From contig AZWL01000001.1 in NCBI GenBank assembly GCA_000514715.1, positions 496,186-560,185 on the forward strand: DNA of 64,000 nucleotides, in the 5' to 3' direction. This document shows, piece by piece, positions 25,172-33,438 of the stretch. The notes under the pieces are model-generated. The model was given only the letters and a program-made list of their open reading frames with translations, had not been told where the DNA came from and made no database searches. Within the stretch, counting starts at the first letter, position 1. The number at the start of each line of letters is the position of its first letter. A program made the translations under genes and the position numbers. Source of the stretch: Streptomyces sp. CNH099. GTDB taxonomy: Bacteria > Actinomycetota > Actinomycetes > Streptomycetales > Streptomycetaceae.

Positions 25172-25225
25172 TAGCGGATCTGGGACGGCTCCCCGCCGCC
25201 GAGTGCACAGGGCACGCTGTACGGC
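25172..25225 (+). pseudogene. Remnant of a SARP DNA-binding domain upstream of the AfsR-like gene
   Basis: Reading in the frame of the downstream gene, the 17 codons before its ATG encode RIWDGSPPPSAQGTLYG, the recognition-helix part of an OmpR-type winged helix as found in SARP/AfsR proteins. Directly ahead lies an in-frame TAG (25172-25174), and nothing recognisable as the first half of the domain precedes it. The domain is therefore degraded, frameshifted or mis-sequenced. Confidence 0.6.
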
Positions 25226-28216
25226 ATGCTGTCCCGGCTGCGCGGCAAGCTGAAGCCGTACCGGGACACGATCGAGCTGGAGCGGCCCTCACCGGGGCTG
25301 TACCGGCTGCGCGTCGCGCCGGGCAGCGTCGACCTGCTGCGCTTCGAGGAACTGCGGGCGCAGACCGCGACGGCGGTCGCGCAGGGCGAGCGCCGGCGGG
25401 CCGTCGGGCTGCTGCGTGCCGCGGAGTCGTTGTGGCGCGGCGACCCGCTGGCCGAGTTCCCGGGGACGTGGGCGTCTTCCACCCGTGCCCGGTTGGTGGA
25501 GGACCTGCGCAGGGTGCGGGAGCAGCGCATCCGGCTGGAGCTGGACACGGGCCGGCACTCGGATCTCATCGGGGAGTTACAGGAGTTGGTGGCGGAGAAT
25601 CCGCTCGCCCAGCGACTCGTCGCCTCCCTCATGCTGGCGCTGTACCGCTGCGGCCGGCATGTCGAGGCACTGGATCTCTATCGCACCACACACCGCCGGC
25701 TCAACGAGGAACAGGGGATGGAGCCCTCGGCGGAGCTACGGGATCTGCACCAGCGCATCCTGGAGCAGGACCGCGAACTGCTCGCGGCCCCGACGCCCGC
25801 CGCCGGCATCCCGGTCGACGCGACGCTGACGTCCGCGCCCCGGACCAACCTGCCGCGCGACACCCAGGACTTCACCGGCCGAGCGAGCGAGCTGAGCCTG
25901 CTCCTCACCGGCCCCGGCCCGGTCACCGGGTCGGGGGCGGCGGCCGGTCGGCAGGAGAAGCGTGCGCTACCGGTCACCGTGATTCAGGGAATGCCGGGAG
26001 TCGGGAAGACGAGCCTGGCCGTCCACGTCGCCTACAGGCTCGGCCCCGGGTACCCCGACGGGCAGGTCTTCCTCGATCTGCGCGGATTCAGCGGGCAGCA
26101 GCCGTACGATCCCGCCGAAGCGCTGGCCGTGCTGCTGCAGACGTGCGGGGCGCCGAACCTGCCGGACTCGCTGGACGGGCGTGCGGGGGCGTGGCGGGAG
26201 TGGACGGCGCGCCGGCGACTGCTCCTGGTCCTGGACAACGCCCGCGACACCGCACAGGTCGAGCCGCTGCTGCCCGGCTCACCGAACTGCCGGGCGATCG
26301 TCACCAGCCGCAACGACCTCCGACTCGACGGCGCCGAGTCGCTGCGACTGGACGTGCTGTCGGCGGCGGAGGCGGCAGAGCTGTTCACCCGCGTCGTCGG
26401 TGCGGCCAGGCTGCCCGGCGACGCCTCGACGCTGGCCGATGTCGTGGCCGCCTGCGGTTGCCACCCGCTTGCGCTCCAGGTGCTGGCCGGCCGCTTCCGG
26501 CACCGGGACTCCTGGGACCTCCCGCACCTCCTCGACCGGCTCAGTCAGGCCGTCGACCCCCTCGACGAGCTGGACCCCTCGGTGTCCTCCGCCTTCCGCC
26601 TGTCGTACGAGGAACTCAGCGCCCGGGCCCAGGACATGCTCCGCGCCCTCGCCCTGGCTCCCGGCCCCGATCTCACGCCGCCCGCGGTGCTGGCGCTCGT
26701 GGGCGCCGCGCCGGGCCGCCCTCCGGCGGAGCCGCGGCGCTGTATCGACGAACTGCAGGACTGCAACCTGCTGGACGAGCCCGTGCTCGACCGCTACCGC
26801 CTCCACGAACTCACCCGCGCCTTCGGCCTCCAGACCGGCCTGCGTACCGACGAACCGGCCGCGCGGCAGGCGGCGTTCGAACGCTTGGCCGCCCACCACC
26901 TGACCGCGGCCCACCGCGCGACCCGCCTCGCCCACCCGCACCACCGCTTGCTGCCGTTGCCGCCGGACCTGGTCTCCCCCTACGCACCGGAGTTCGCGGA
27001 CGTCGACGAGGCCTCGGTATGGCTGTCGGTGGAGCGGGGCAACCTCCTGGCCACCGCTGCCCGCGCCGCCACCGACTCGCCGACGACAGCGGCGCTGTTC
27101 CCCCACGTGCTGGCGCCGTCCCTGGAACGATGGGGCGCTCGCGAGCCCGCGGCAGCTCTCTACGACGCGGCACTCGCCGTCCTGCGCGCCCGCGGCGACA
27201 CCGCGCCCCTGGCCCGCACGCTGGTGGACCACGCGGCCCGACTCGCCACGGAGAACCCGGAGGAGGCCCTGCGCAGCGCCCGCGAGGCACTGGCGGAGTT
27301 CCGGCAGGACGGGGATCAAACAGGTTGCGCAGACGCGCTGTTCCAGGTGGCCCGAGCCCACATCACGGCGGGAGACGGCGAGTCGACCCTCCGGGTGCTG
27401 ACCGAGGCGCTGGGCCTGTACGCGAAGGACGGCGACCGCCACGGCGAGGCCCAGTGCCTGAACGTCCAGGGCCTCGCGCTCAAGTACGCGGGGCGACACC
27501 GCGAGGCGGTGGAGACCGCCCACGCCACGCTGGCCTTGCGTCGCGAGATCGGCGATCTCTACGGGGCCGCAAGAGCCTACAACAATCTGGGGGAACTCCA
27601 GTGCGACGAAGGCGACTACGTCGCGGCCCGCGCGTACTACGAGCAGTCGCAGGCTCTGATGCGCCGCTACGGCGAACGCCGGGACCTGGCCATTCTCGCC
27701 ACGAACCTCGGCATCGTGCACCACGCGACCGGCAACACCACCGAAGCGCTCGCCTCCTTCCACCAGGCGCTGCAGAGTCACCGCGCCGCCGGTGACGCCC
27801 TGGGCGAGGTACATGCGCTGACGAGCCTCGGCAACACGTACGCCGACAGCGGCCGCCGCAGTGAAGCCGTGCTGCATTTCGGCATGGCCGCGCGGCTGGC
27901 CGCGACCATCGGCAACGCATACGAACGGCAGCGGGCGCTGATCGGAATGGGGGACGTGCAGAGGCGGTCGGGCAAGCTCACGGACGCACGTGCGACGTAC
28001 GAACTCGGCCACCGGATCGCCAACGAAGCCGGCATTCCCCTCGGCAGGGCGCATGCGCTGGAAGGTTTGGCGCAGGTGGCACTGGCGGCGGGCAACGTAG
28101 GCGATATGCGGCGATGTGCGGAGCGGGCATTGGCACTCTACCGCGCGTTAGAGGCCGACTCTGCGGCGGACAGGGTGGCGCGGCTGCTCCGGGAGCAGGG
28201 CATGACCGGCTCCTGA
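25226..28216 (+). CDS. AfsR/SARP-like BTAD-STAND-TPR regulator with truncated DNA-binding domain
   Basis: 996 residues from ATG 25226. The opening MLSRLRGKLKPYRDTIEL is the end of a SARP winged helix, so most of the DNA-binding domain is missing. The bacterial transcriptional activation domain spans about 35-190. The STAND NTPase has Walker A GMPGVGKTS (255-263) and Walker B LLLVLDNAR (about 330). Six or more TPR units fill about 620-990. TTA codons at 25577 and 28148 predict bldA dependence. The ATG has only a weak ribosome site. Intact relatives activate secondary-metabolite genes after phosphorylation or ATP binding; this copy may be inactive or may work without binding DNA. A strong hairpin overlaps its stop codon. 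Confidence 0.82.
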   Translation: MLSRLRGKLKPYRDTIELERPSPGLYRLRVAPGSVDLLRFEELRAQTATAVAQGERRRAVGLLRAAESLWRGDPLAEFPGTWASSTRARLVEDLRRVREQRIRLELDTGRHSDLIGELQELVAENPLAQRLVASLMLALYRCGRHVEALDLYRTTHRRLNEEQGMEPSAELRDLHQRILEQDRELLAAPTPAAGIPVDATLTSAPRTNLPRDTQDFTGRASELSLLLTGPGPVTGSGAAAGRQEKRALPVTVIQGMPGVGKTSLAVHVAYRLGPGYPDGQVFLDLRGFSGQQPYDPAEALAVLLQTCGAPNLPDSLDGRAGAWREWTARRRLLLVLDNARDTAQVEPLLPGSPNCRAIVTSRNDLRLDGAESLRLDVLSAAEAAELFTRVVGAARLPGDASTLADVVAACGCHPLALQVLAGRFRHRDSWDLPHLLDRLSQAVDPLDELDPSVSSAFRLSYEELSARAQDMLRALALAPGPDLTPPAVLALVGAAPGRPPAEPRRCIDELQDCNLLDEPVLDRYRLHELTRAFGLQTGLRTDEPAARQAAFERLAAHHLTAAHRATRLAHPHHRLLPLPPDLVSPYAPEFADVDEASVWLSVERGNLLATAARAATDSPTTAALFPHVLAPSLERWGAREPAAALYDAALAVLRARGDTAPLARTLVDHAARLATENPEEALRSAREALAEFRQDGDQTGCADALFQVARAHITAGDGESTLRVLTEALGLYAKDGDRHGEAQCLNVQGLALKYAGRHREAVETAHATLALRREIGDLYGAARAYNNLGELQCDEGDYVAARAYYEQSQALMRRYGERRDLAILATNLGIVHHATGNTTEALASFHQALQSHRAAGDALGEVHALTSLGNTYADSGRRSEAVLHFGMAARLAATIGNAYERQRALIGMGDVQRRSGKLTDARATYELGHRIANEAGIPLGRAHALEGLAQVALAAGNVGDMRRCAERALALYRALEADSAADRVARLLREQGMTGS

Positions 28217-28235
28217 GCGTGGGGAGCCGGTCATG
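28201..28235. terminator. Hairpin terminator overlapping the AfsR-like stop codon
   Basis: Perfect 13-bp arms CATGACCGGCTCC and GGAGCCGGTCATG with a nine-base loop containing the TGA. It lies between the plus-strand AfsR-like gene and the minus-strand small ORF ending at 28254, so it may stop both. Confidence 0.7.
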
Positions 28236-28253
28236 ATGCGCACTCACACGCCC

Positions 28254-28382
28254 TTATGCGGTGGCGTGCACACCGGGGCGGGCAGGAGCGTTAACGGGCT
28301 CCGCGTACATCCATTGCAGCACGCCGAAAGTGATTGCGACGGCAAACAGAACACTTGTAACCCGCGCGTTCTTGCTGCTCAA
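28254..28382 (-). CDS. Small exported or membrane peptide (TTG start)
   Basis: 42 residues, starting TTG with AAGG six bases upstream. The sequence SSKNARVTSVLFAVAITFGV begins with a basic N-terminus followed by one hydrophobic helix, then a short proline-rich tail ending in HATA. It could be a single-span membrane peptide or a short secreted peptide with an uncleaved signal. Base composition is less GC-rich than the neighbours. It is convergent with the AfsR-like gene and stands alone, 156 bp downstream (minus strand) of the universal stress protein gene. No homologue is recognised. Confidence 0.5.
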   Translation of the reverse strand: MSSKNARVTSVLFAVAITFGVLQWMYAEPVNAPARPGVHATA

Positions 28383-28538
28383 GTCGAACCTTTCATCGAT
28401 ACTTCACGAGGCTGCACACCACACGTGATGATCGCCGCAGCGCGGCCATCACTTTCTACCAGCAAAGCCGCTCGTTCGCTCTGAGGTCCGGGGAATTGGA
28501 GTCCGAAAACTCGGCGGCAGGGCGGCTCGGGGGCTTGC

Positions 28539-29435
28539 TCAGGCCTGGGACGTGCCCGTGCGGACCACCGCCACCGGACAGTCCGCGTGGTGCAGCAGCG
28601 CCTGGCTCACCGAGCCCAGCAGCATCCCCGTGAAGCCGCCGCGGCCGCGGGCGCCCACAACCACCAGCGCCGCCTCGCGGCTCGCCTCGATCAGCGCCTC
28701 GCGGGGGCCGCCGCGCAGGACGCGGCGCTCGACGGCCACGTCCGGGTGGCGCTCCTGACGGCCTGCCAGGGCCTCGGCGAGCACGCGCTCCTCGTGCGCG
28801 GCGAGGTCGCCGGGGGCGCTCGCGTACGGGGCGGCCGGGTCCTGCGGGGCGGGGGCCTCGGACTTCCACGGCGACCAGGCGTGGACGGCCACGAGGCGGG
28901 TGCGGCGCAGCGCGGCCTCCGCGAACGCGAAACCGATCGCCGCGTCCCCGGACGGCGAGCCGTCCACGCCCACCACGACCGCGCCCTCGCGGCCCGGGTC
29001 GCCCGCGCCCCGTACGACGAGGACGGGGCAGTCGCCGTGTGCCGTCAGGTGCACGGCCGTCGAGCCCAGCAGCAGGCCGGTGAACGCGCCGAGCCCGCGG
29101 CTGCCGACGACGGCCAGGGCCGCGCCGCGGGACTCCTCCGCCATCACCGGCAGCGTGTCGCCGGTGACGACGGCGCCCTCCGCCGCGACGTCCGGCGCCA
29201 CCTCGCGGGCGTGCCGGACGGCCTCGTCGACCAGTCGGCTCGCCTGGCTGCGGAGCCCGCCGTCGGGCGGGCCCATCGAGGACGGCTCCAGCGGCACCCG
29301 CATCACCGGCCAGAAGAAGGCGTGCACGACGCGCAGGCCGGTGCCGCGCAGGCGCGCCTCGCGCGCCGCGACGGCGACCGCTTCCAAACCGGCGGGCGAC
29401 CCGTCGACGCCCACCACGACCGGAGCACTCACCAT
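28539..29435 (-). CDS. Tandem-domain universal stress protein
   Basis: 298 residues made of two UspA domains (about 1-145 and 150-298). Each starts VVVGVDGSP and ends with the ATP-binding GxRGxGxxxGxxxGS pattern: GSRGLGAFTGLLLGSTA in the first, GARGRGGFTGMLLGSVS in the second. Both nucleotide sites look intact. Two-domain Usps are common in actinobacteria and linked to hypoxia, dormancy and redox stress. ATG at 29435 follows a GAGGGAGG ribosome site. It is a single gene; the 155 bp to the ABC transporter genes hold nothing obvious. Confidence 0.95.
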   Translation of the reverse strand: MVSAPVVVGVDGSPAGLEAVAVAAREARLRGTGLRVVHAFFWPVMRVPLEPSSMGPPDGGLRSQASRLVDEAVRHAREVAPDVAAEGAVVTGDTLPVMAEESRGAALAVVGSRGLGAFTGLLLGSTAVHLTAHGDCPVLVVRGAGDPGREGAVVVGVDGSPSGDAAIGFAFAEAALRRTRLVAVHAWSPWKSEAPAPQDPAAPYASAPGDLAAHEERVLAEALAGRQERHPDVAVERRVLRGGPREALIEASREAALVVVGARGRGGFTGMLLGSVSQALLHHADCPVAVVRTGTSQA

Positions 29436-29591
29436 CGGCCTCCCTCGTCACGCGCGGCGCACGGCGGGCCCTGCCGGGTCCACGTACCGTCTGCCCAGGC
29501 TTGCCCACCGCAGTCACCTCCGCCAGCCGGCGGCGGCGCGCGGGTGAGCGGCGCCGCCGGCGGTGCGCCGCGTGCGGGGCCCGCCGGCGCC

Positions 29592-30320
29592 TCAGTGCGC
29601 GGTCAGCGCCATCGCCTCGTGCAGCTCCGCCGGGTCCTTCCGCACCGCCGGCCCGTCCAGCCGGGCGGTGACCCGACCCGAGGTCAGCACCGTCACCGTG
29701 TCGGCGCACTGCGCGGCCGACGCCGGGCTCGGCGAGACCAGCAGCACCGCGAGCCCCTCCCCCGCCAGCGTGCCGACCAGGTCGAGGATCTGGCCCACCA
29801 GCACCGGCGCCAGGCCCTCCGTCGGCTCGTCCAGCAGCAGCACGCGCGGCGAGCCCAGCAGCGCGCGGGCCAGCGCGAGCATCTGCTGCTCGCCGCCGGA
29901 GAGGTCGGTGCCGCGGTGGGTGCTGCGCTCGCCGAGCCGGGGCAGCAGGTCGAGCACCCGCTGCGGCGTCCAGGGCCGGGCGCCGCCGGCGGCGCGGGGC
30001 GGGCGGTGGGCGAGGCGGATGTGCTCGGCGACGGTCAGCCGGGCGAAGACCCGGCGGCCCTGCGGTACGAGCCCGACGCCGGCGCGGGCGATGCGGTGGG
30101 CGGGGCGGCCGGTGACGTCGCGGCCGGCGACCTCGACCGTGCCGGTGGCCGGGCGCAGCAGGCCCGCGACGGTGTGGACGAGGGTGGTCTTGCCGGCGCC
30201 GTTGTGGCCGACGACGGCGTGCACGCTGCCCTCGGGGACGTCGAGGTCGAGGTCGTGGAGCACGGTGCCGCCGTGGTAGCCGGCGGACAGCCCGGAGATG
30301 CGGAGCATGGGGCGGGTCAC
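29592..30320 (-). CDS. livF: Branched-chain amino-acid-type ABC transporter ATPase (LivF-like)
   Basis: 242 residues. Walker A is GHNGAGKTT, signature LSGGEQQ and Walker B VLLLDEPTEGLAP; the EPTEGLAP form is characteristic of LivF. It energises uptake with LivG and the fused LivHM permease. The start (GTG 30320) overlaps the LivG stop by four bases. It is the last gene of a four-gene transporter operon beginning with the binding protein at 34650. Confidence 0.93.
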   Translation of the reverse strand: MTRPMLRISGLSAGYHGGTVLHDLDLDVPEGSVHAVVGHNGAGKTTLVHTVAGLLRPATGTVEVAGRDVTGRPAHRIARAGVGLVPQGRRVFARLTVAEHIRLAHRPPRAAGGARPWTPQRVLDLLPRLGERSTHRGTDLSGGEQQMLALARALLGSPRVLLLDEPTEGLAPVLVGQILDLVGTLAGEGLAVLLVSPSPASAAQCADTVTVLTSGRVTARLDGPAVRKDPAELHEAMALTAH

Positions 30321-31183
30321 CTCCCGGTGCCGGAGTCGTGGGCCTTGGCGACGCCCCGCGCCGCGCCCCCGCCGGCGCCGTCACCGGCGGGCGGTGTGTC
30401 CGGCGTCGTGGCGGCGTCGAGGTACGCGCTGCGCACCTCGGGCAGCTCGAAGACCTCCCGCACCGGCCCGGAGGCCAGCACCCGCCCGGTCACCAGCACC
30501 GTGACCGTACGGGCCAGCCGCGCGACCACCTCGGTGTTGTGCTCCACCAGCAGCACGGCGATGTCGTCGTCGAGCGCGCCGAGCACGTCGAGCAGCCGGA
30601 CCACGTCCCGGTCGGTGAGCCCGGCGGCGGGCTCGTCGAGCAGCAGCGCCCGCGGCCGGGCGACGAGTGCCGCGGCCAGGTCGAGCAGCCGGCGCTGGCC
30701 GTGCGAGAGCGAGCCGGCCGGGCGGTCCGCCACCCCGGCGAGGCCGACGTCCGCGAGCCGCTCGCCGGCGGTCGCGACCAGCCGCTCCCGGCGGGCGGTA
30801 CGCCGCCAGGCGCCGCGGCGGTCGGGGTGGTGCCGCCAGGCGGCCAGCAGCACGTTGTCCAGGACGGTCAGGTCCGGGACGGCGGTGGGCTGCTGGAAGC
30901 TGCGGGCGATGCCGAGCCGGCTGCGCCGCGCGGGCGCGGTGCGGGTCACGTCGCGGCCGAGGAAGGCGATGGTGCCCTCGTCGGGGCGCTCGGTGCCGGC
31001 GATGAGGTTGAGCAGGGTGGTCTTGCCGGCGCCGTTGGGCCCGATGAGGGCGTGCCGGGCGCCGACGGGCAGGTCCAGACCGACCCCGTCGACGGCGGTG
31101 AGGCTGCCGAAGCGGCGGGTCAGTCCGGTGAGTTCGAGCGCGGTGGCCGCGGGGGCGGCGGCGGGAGCGGCGGACGGGGTCAC
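30317..31183 (-). CDS. livG: Branched-chain amino-acid-type ABC transporter ATPase (LivG-like)
   Basis: 288 residues. Walker A is GPNGAGKTT, the signature LSHGQRR and Walker B ALLLDEPAAGLTD, typical of LivG-type ATPases. The first 15 residues are Ala/Pro-rich and probably disordered. It starts with GTG at 31183, 94 bp after the permease stop, the only real gap in the operon. It pairs with LivF. Confidence 0.93.
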   Translation of the reverse strand: MTPSAAPAAAPAATALELTGLTRRFGSLTAVDGVGLDLPVGARHALIGPNGAGKTTLLNLIAGTERPDEGTIAFLGRDVTRTAPARRSRLGIARSFQQPTAVPDLTVLDNVLLAAWRHHPDRRGAWRRTARRERLVATAGERLADVGLAGVADRPAGSLSHGQRRLLDLAAALVARPRALLLDEPAAGLTDRDVVRLLDVLGALDDDIAVLLVEHNTEVVARLARTVTVLVTGRVLASGPVREVFELPEVRSAYLDAATTPDTPPAGDGAGGGAARGVAKAHDSGTGR

Positions 31184-31277
31184 GGGCTGCCCTTCCGTAG
31201 GACGCGGGCGGACGTGCCGGATGCGGTGGCCCCGCGGCCTCCGGTACGGGCCGCACCGGAGCCGGTGGCGGAGGCGG

Positions 31278-33437
31278 TCACGTGGGCCCCTTCCGTACGC
31301 GGACCGGAGAGCCGGCGTCCGCGGGCTCCGGCGGGCCGGCGTCCGCGGGGCTCCGCGGCGCGGGCAACCGCCCGGCGCCGCCCGGCCGTCCGGCCGGGCC
31401 GCCCTCGCCCGCGTCGTGCCCGCCCTTGTCGTCCCCGCCGCCGGCGGCGGCCGCGCGGGGCGCGCCGGACACCAGCCCGGCGAGGCCGCGGGGCAGCAGG
31501 TAGACGGCGGCGACGAACAGCACCCCGAGCAGCAGCGGCCCGTGGCCGGGCCAGGAGCCGGCCAGCCAGTCGCGGGTGTAGACGATGAGCCCCGCGCCCA
31601 CGAGCGCGCCGATCACCGACGTGATGCCGCCGATGACGGCCGCGAGGAGCGCGAGTGCGGCGATCTCGAAGCCGACGTCGGCCGGGGACACGTAGCTCTG
31701 CACGGCGATGAGCAGCGACCCGCCGGCGCCCGCGAGTGCGCCCGCGCCGACGTACGCCACCAGCAGGTACCGGGTCACGGGGTGGCCGGAGGCGCGCATC
31801 CGCTCCTCCGCCTCCCGCGAGCCGGTCAGCAGCTTGCCGGCCGGCGAGCGCAGCAGCACCAGCGCCACGGCGACCACGCAGACGACGACGACCGCGGCGT
31901 ACTGGTAGATCGCCAGCTCCTCGAAGAGCGGCTCGCCGCCCCAGAACGCCTGGGTGGAGGGGAACCCGGCGAGGCCGTCCGTGCCGCCGGTCACGGACTT
32001 CCACTGGCCGATGGCGATGGCGGTCAGCTCCCCCACCGCCACGGTGATCATGAGCACGGTGGTGCCGCGGGCGCGGATCACCGCCGGCCCGGTCACCACG
32101 CAGAATGCGGCGGCGGCGACGGCGGAGATCGCCACCTGCACCGGCCCGACGGTCCAGTCGTTCTCGGCCAGCTTCGCGGTGGTGTACGCGCCGACGGCGA
32201 ACGGCGCGGTCTGCCCCAGCGTGGGCAGCCCGGCGTAGCCGGTGACCACGGTGACGCTGACCGCGAGGAGGCCGAGGGCCAGGGCGTAGCCGGCGAGGGA
32301 GAGGGAGTAGGCGTCGAGGACCGTCGGCAGGAGCGCCAGCACGGCGATCAGGGCGAGCAGCGGGGCGGCGGCGCGTGCGGCCGCGGCGACGCGCCCGCTG
32401 CCGGTCCGCGCACCACCGCCGTCGGCGGCGGCCGCCTTGGCGGCCGTACGTGCCGCCGCCTTCGCCCGGCGCTCCGCCAGCGCCGGGCGCCACGGCCACG
32501 GCACCCGCGCCAGCCGGCGGCGCAGCCGCTCGGCCGGGTCGGGCGGCGGGTCGGCGCCGTGCTCCGGGCCGTGCGGCTCGGCCAGCCCGCGGCCTGAGCG
32601 CAGGATCAGCACCACGGCCATGGCCGCGAAGAGCAGGTACGGCGCCCAGTCCGGGGCGACCGACACCCCCAGGGTCTGCACCTCGCCGACGCCGATGGCG
32701 GCGACCAGCGTCGCCCACAGCGAGCGGAGCCCGCCGAGGACGACGACCACGAGGGAGAGCATCAGCACGGTGTCGCCGGTGCTCGGCCCGGGGCCGATGA
32801 TCGGGGCGCCCAGGACGCCCGCGGCGCCGGCGAGCGCGCCCGCCGCGGCAAGCACCCCGGTGTGCACGACACGGGGGCTGAGCCCCGTGGTGGCCAGCAT
32901 CTCGGGGTCGTCGGCGGCGGCCCGCACGGCGGCGCCCGCGCGGGTGCGGGTGAGCACCCAGGTGCCGACCGCCGCGAGGGCCACCGCCATCACGATGAAG
33001 CCGAGCCGGTAGGCGGGGTAGCGGTGGCCGAGGAGGTCGACGGACGTGTCCAGCGCGTCCGGGACGCGCACCGGCATCTCGTCCGCGCCGAACCCCTCGA
33101 CGAGCAGGTTGCCGCCGATCAGCGCCAGCCCGAACGTCAGCAGCGCCTGGTCGAGATGCCCGCGGCGGGCGAGCGGCGCCGTCGCCGCCGACAGCACCGC
33201 GCCCGCCGCGCAGGCGGCCGCGGTGCCGGCGACGAGGCCGAGGACGAGCCCGCCCCAGGTGCCGTCGCTCAGCTCGGCACCGGTGTAGGCGCCGACCGCG
33301 TACAGCGTGCCGTGGGCCAGGTTGAGCACGCCGGCGGTGCCGAACGCCAGGCTCAGGCCGGCGGCGACGACGAACAGCAGCAGCCCGTAGGCGACGCCGT
33401 CGACCGCCGGCACGAGCTGGGCATCGAGTGCCCCCAC
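31278..33437 (-). CDS. Fused LivH-LivM branched-chain amino-acid-type permease
   Basis: 719 residues: a complete LivH-like permease (about 1-290; GVLNLAHGTLYAVGAY) joined by a charged Arg/Ala-rich linker (about 290-340) to a complete LivM-like permease (about 350-650; GYAGLPTLGQTAPFAVGAY). These are usually two genes. Both halves carry their conserved helices, so the fusion should form the whole membrane pore with LivF and LivG. The C-terminal 70 residues are polar, Gly/Pro-rich and cytoplasmic. GTG at 33437 lies one base after the binding-protein stop. Substrate may be a branched-chain amino acid, urea, amide or other solute. Confidence 0.9.
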   Translation of the reverse strand: MGALDAQLVPAVDGVAYGLLLFVVAAGLSLAFGTAGVLNLAHGTLYAVGAYTGAELSDGTWGGLVLGLVAGTAAACAAGAVLSAATAPLARRGHLDQALLTFGLALIGGNLLVEGFGADEMPVRVPDALDTSVDLLGHRYPAYRLGFIVMAVALAAVGTWVLTRTRAGAAVRAAADDPEMLATTGLSPRVVHTGVLAAAGALAGAAGVLGAPIIGPGPSTGDTVLMLSLVVVVLGGLRSLWATLVAAIGVGEVQTLGVSVAPDWAPYLLFAAMAVVLILRSGRGLAEPHGPEHGADPPPDPAERLRRRLARVPWPWRPALAERRAKAAARTAAKAAAADGGGARTGSGRVAAAARAAAPLLALIAVLALLPTVLDAYSLSLAGYALALGLLAVSVTVVTGYAGLPTLGQTAPFAVGAYTTAKLAENDWTVGPVQVAISAVAAAAFCVVTGPAVIRARGTTVLMITVAVGELTAIAIGQWKSVTGGTDGLAGFPSTQAFWGGEPLFEELAIYQYAAVVVVCVVAVALVLLRSPAGKLLTGSREAEERMRASGHPVTRYLLVAYVGAGALAGAGGSLLIAVQSYVSPADVGFEIAALALLAAVIGGITSVIGALVGAGLIVYTRDWLAGSWPGHGPLLLGVLFVAAVYLLPRGLAGLVSGAPRAAAAGGGDDKGGHDAGEGGPAGRPGGAGRLPAPRSPADAGPPEPADAGSPVRVRKGPT

Positions 33438-33438
33438 G

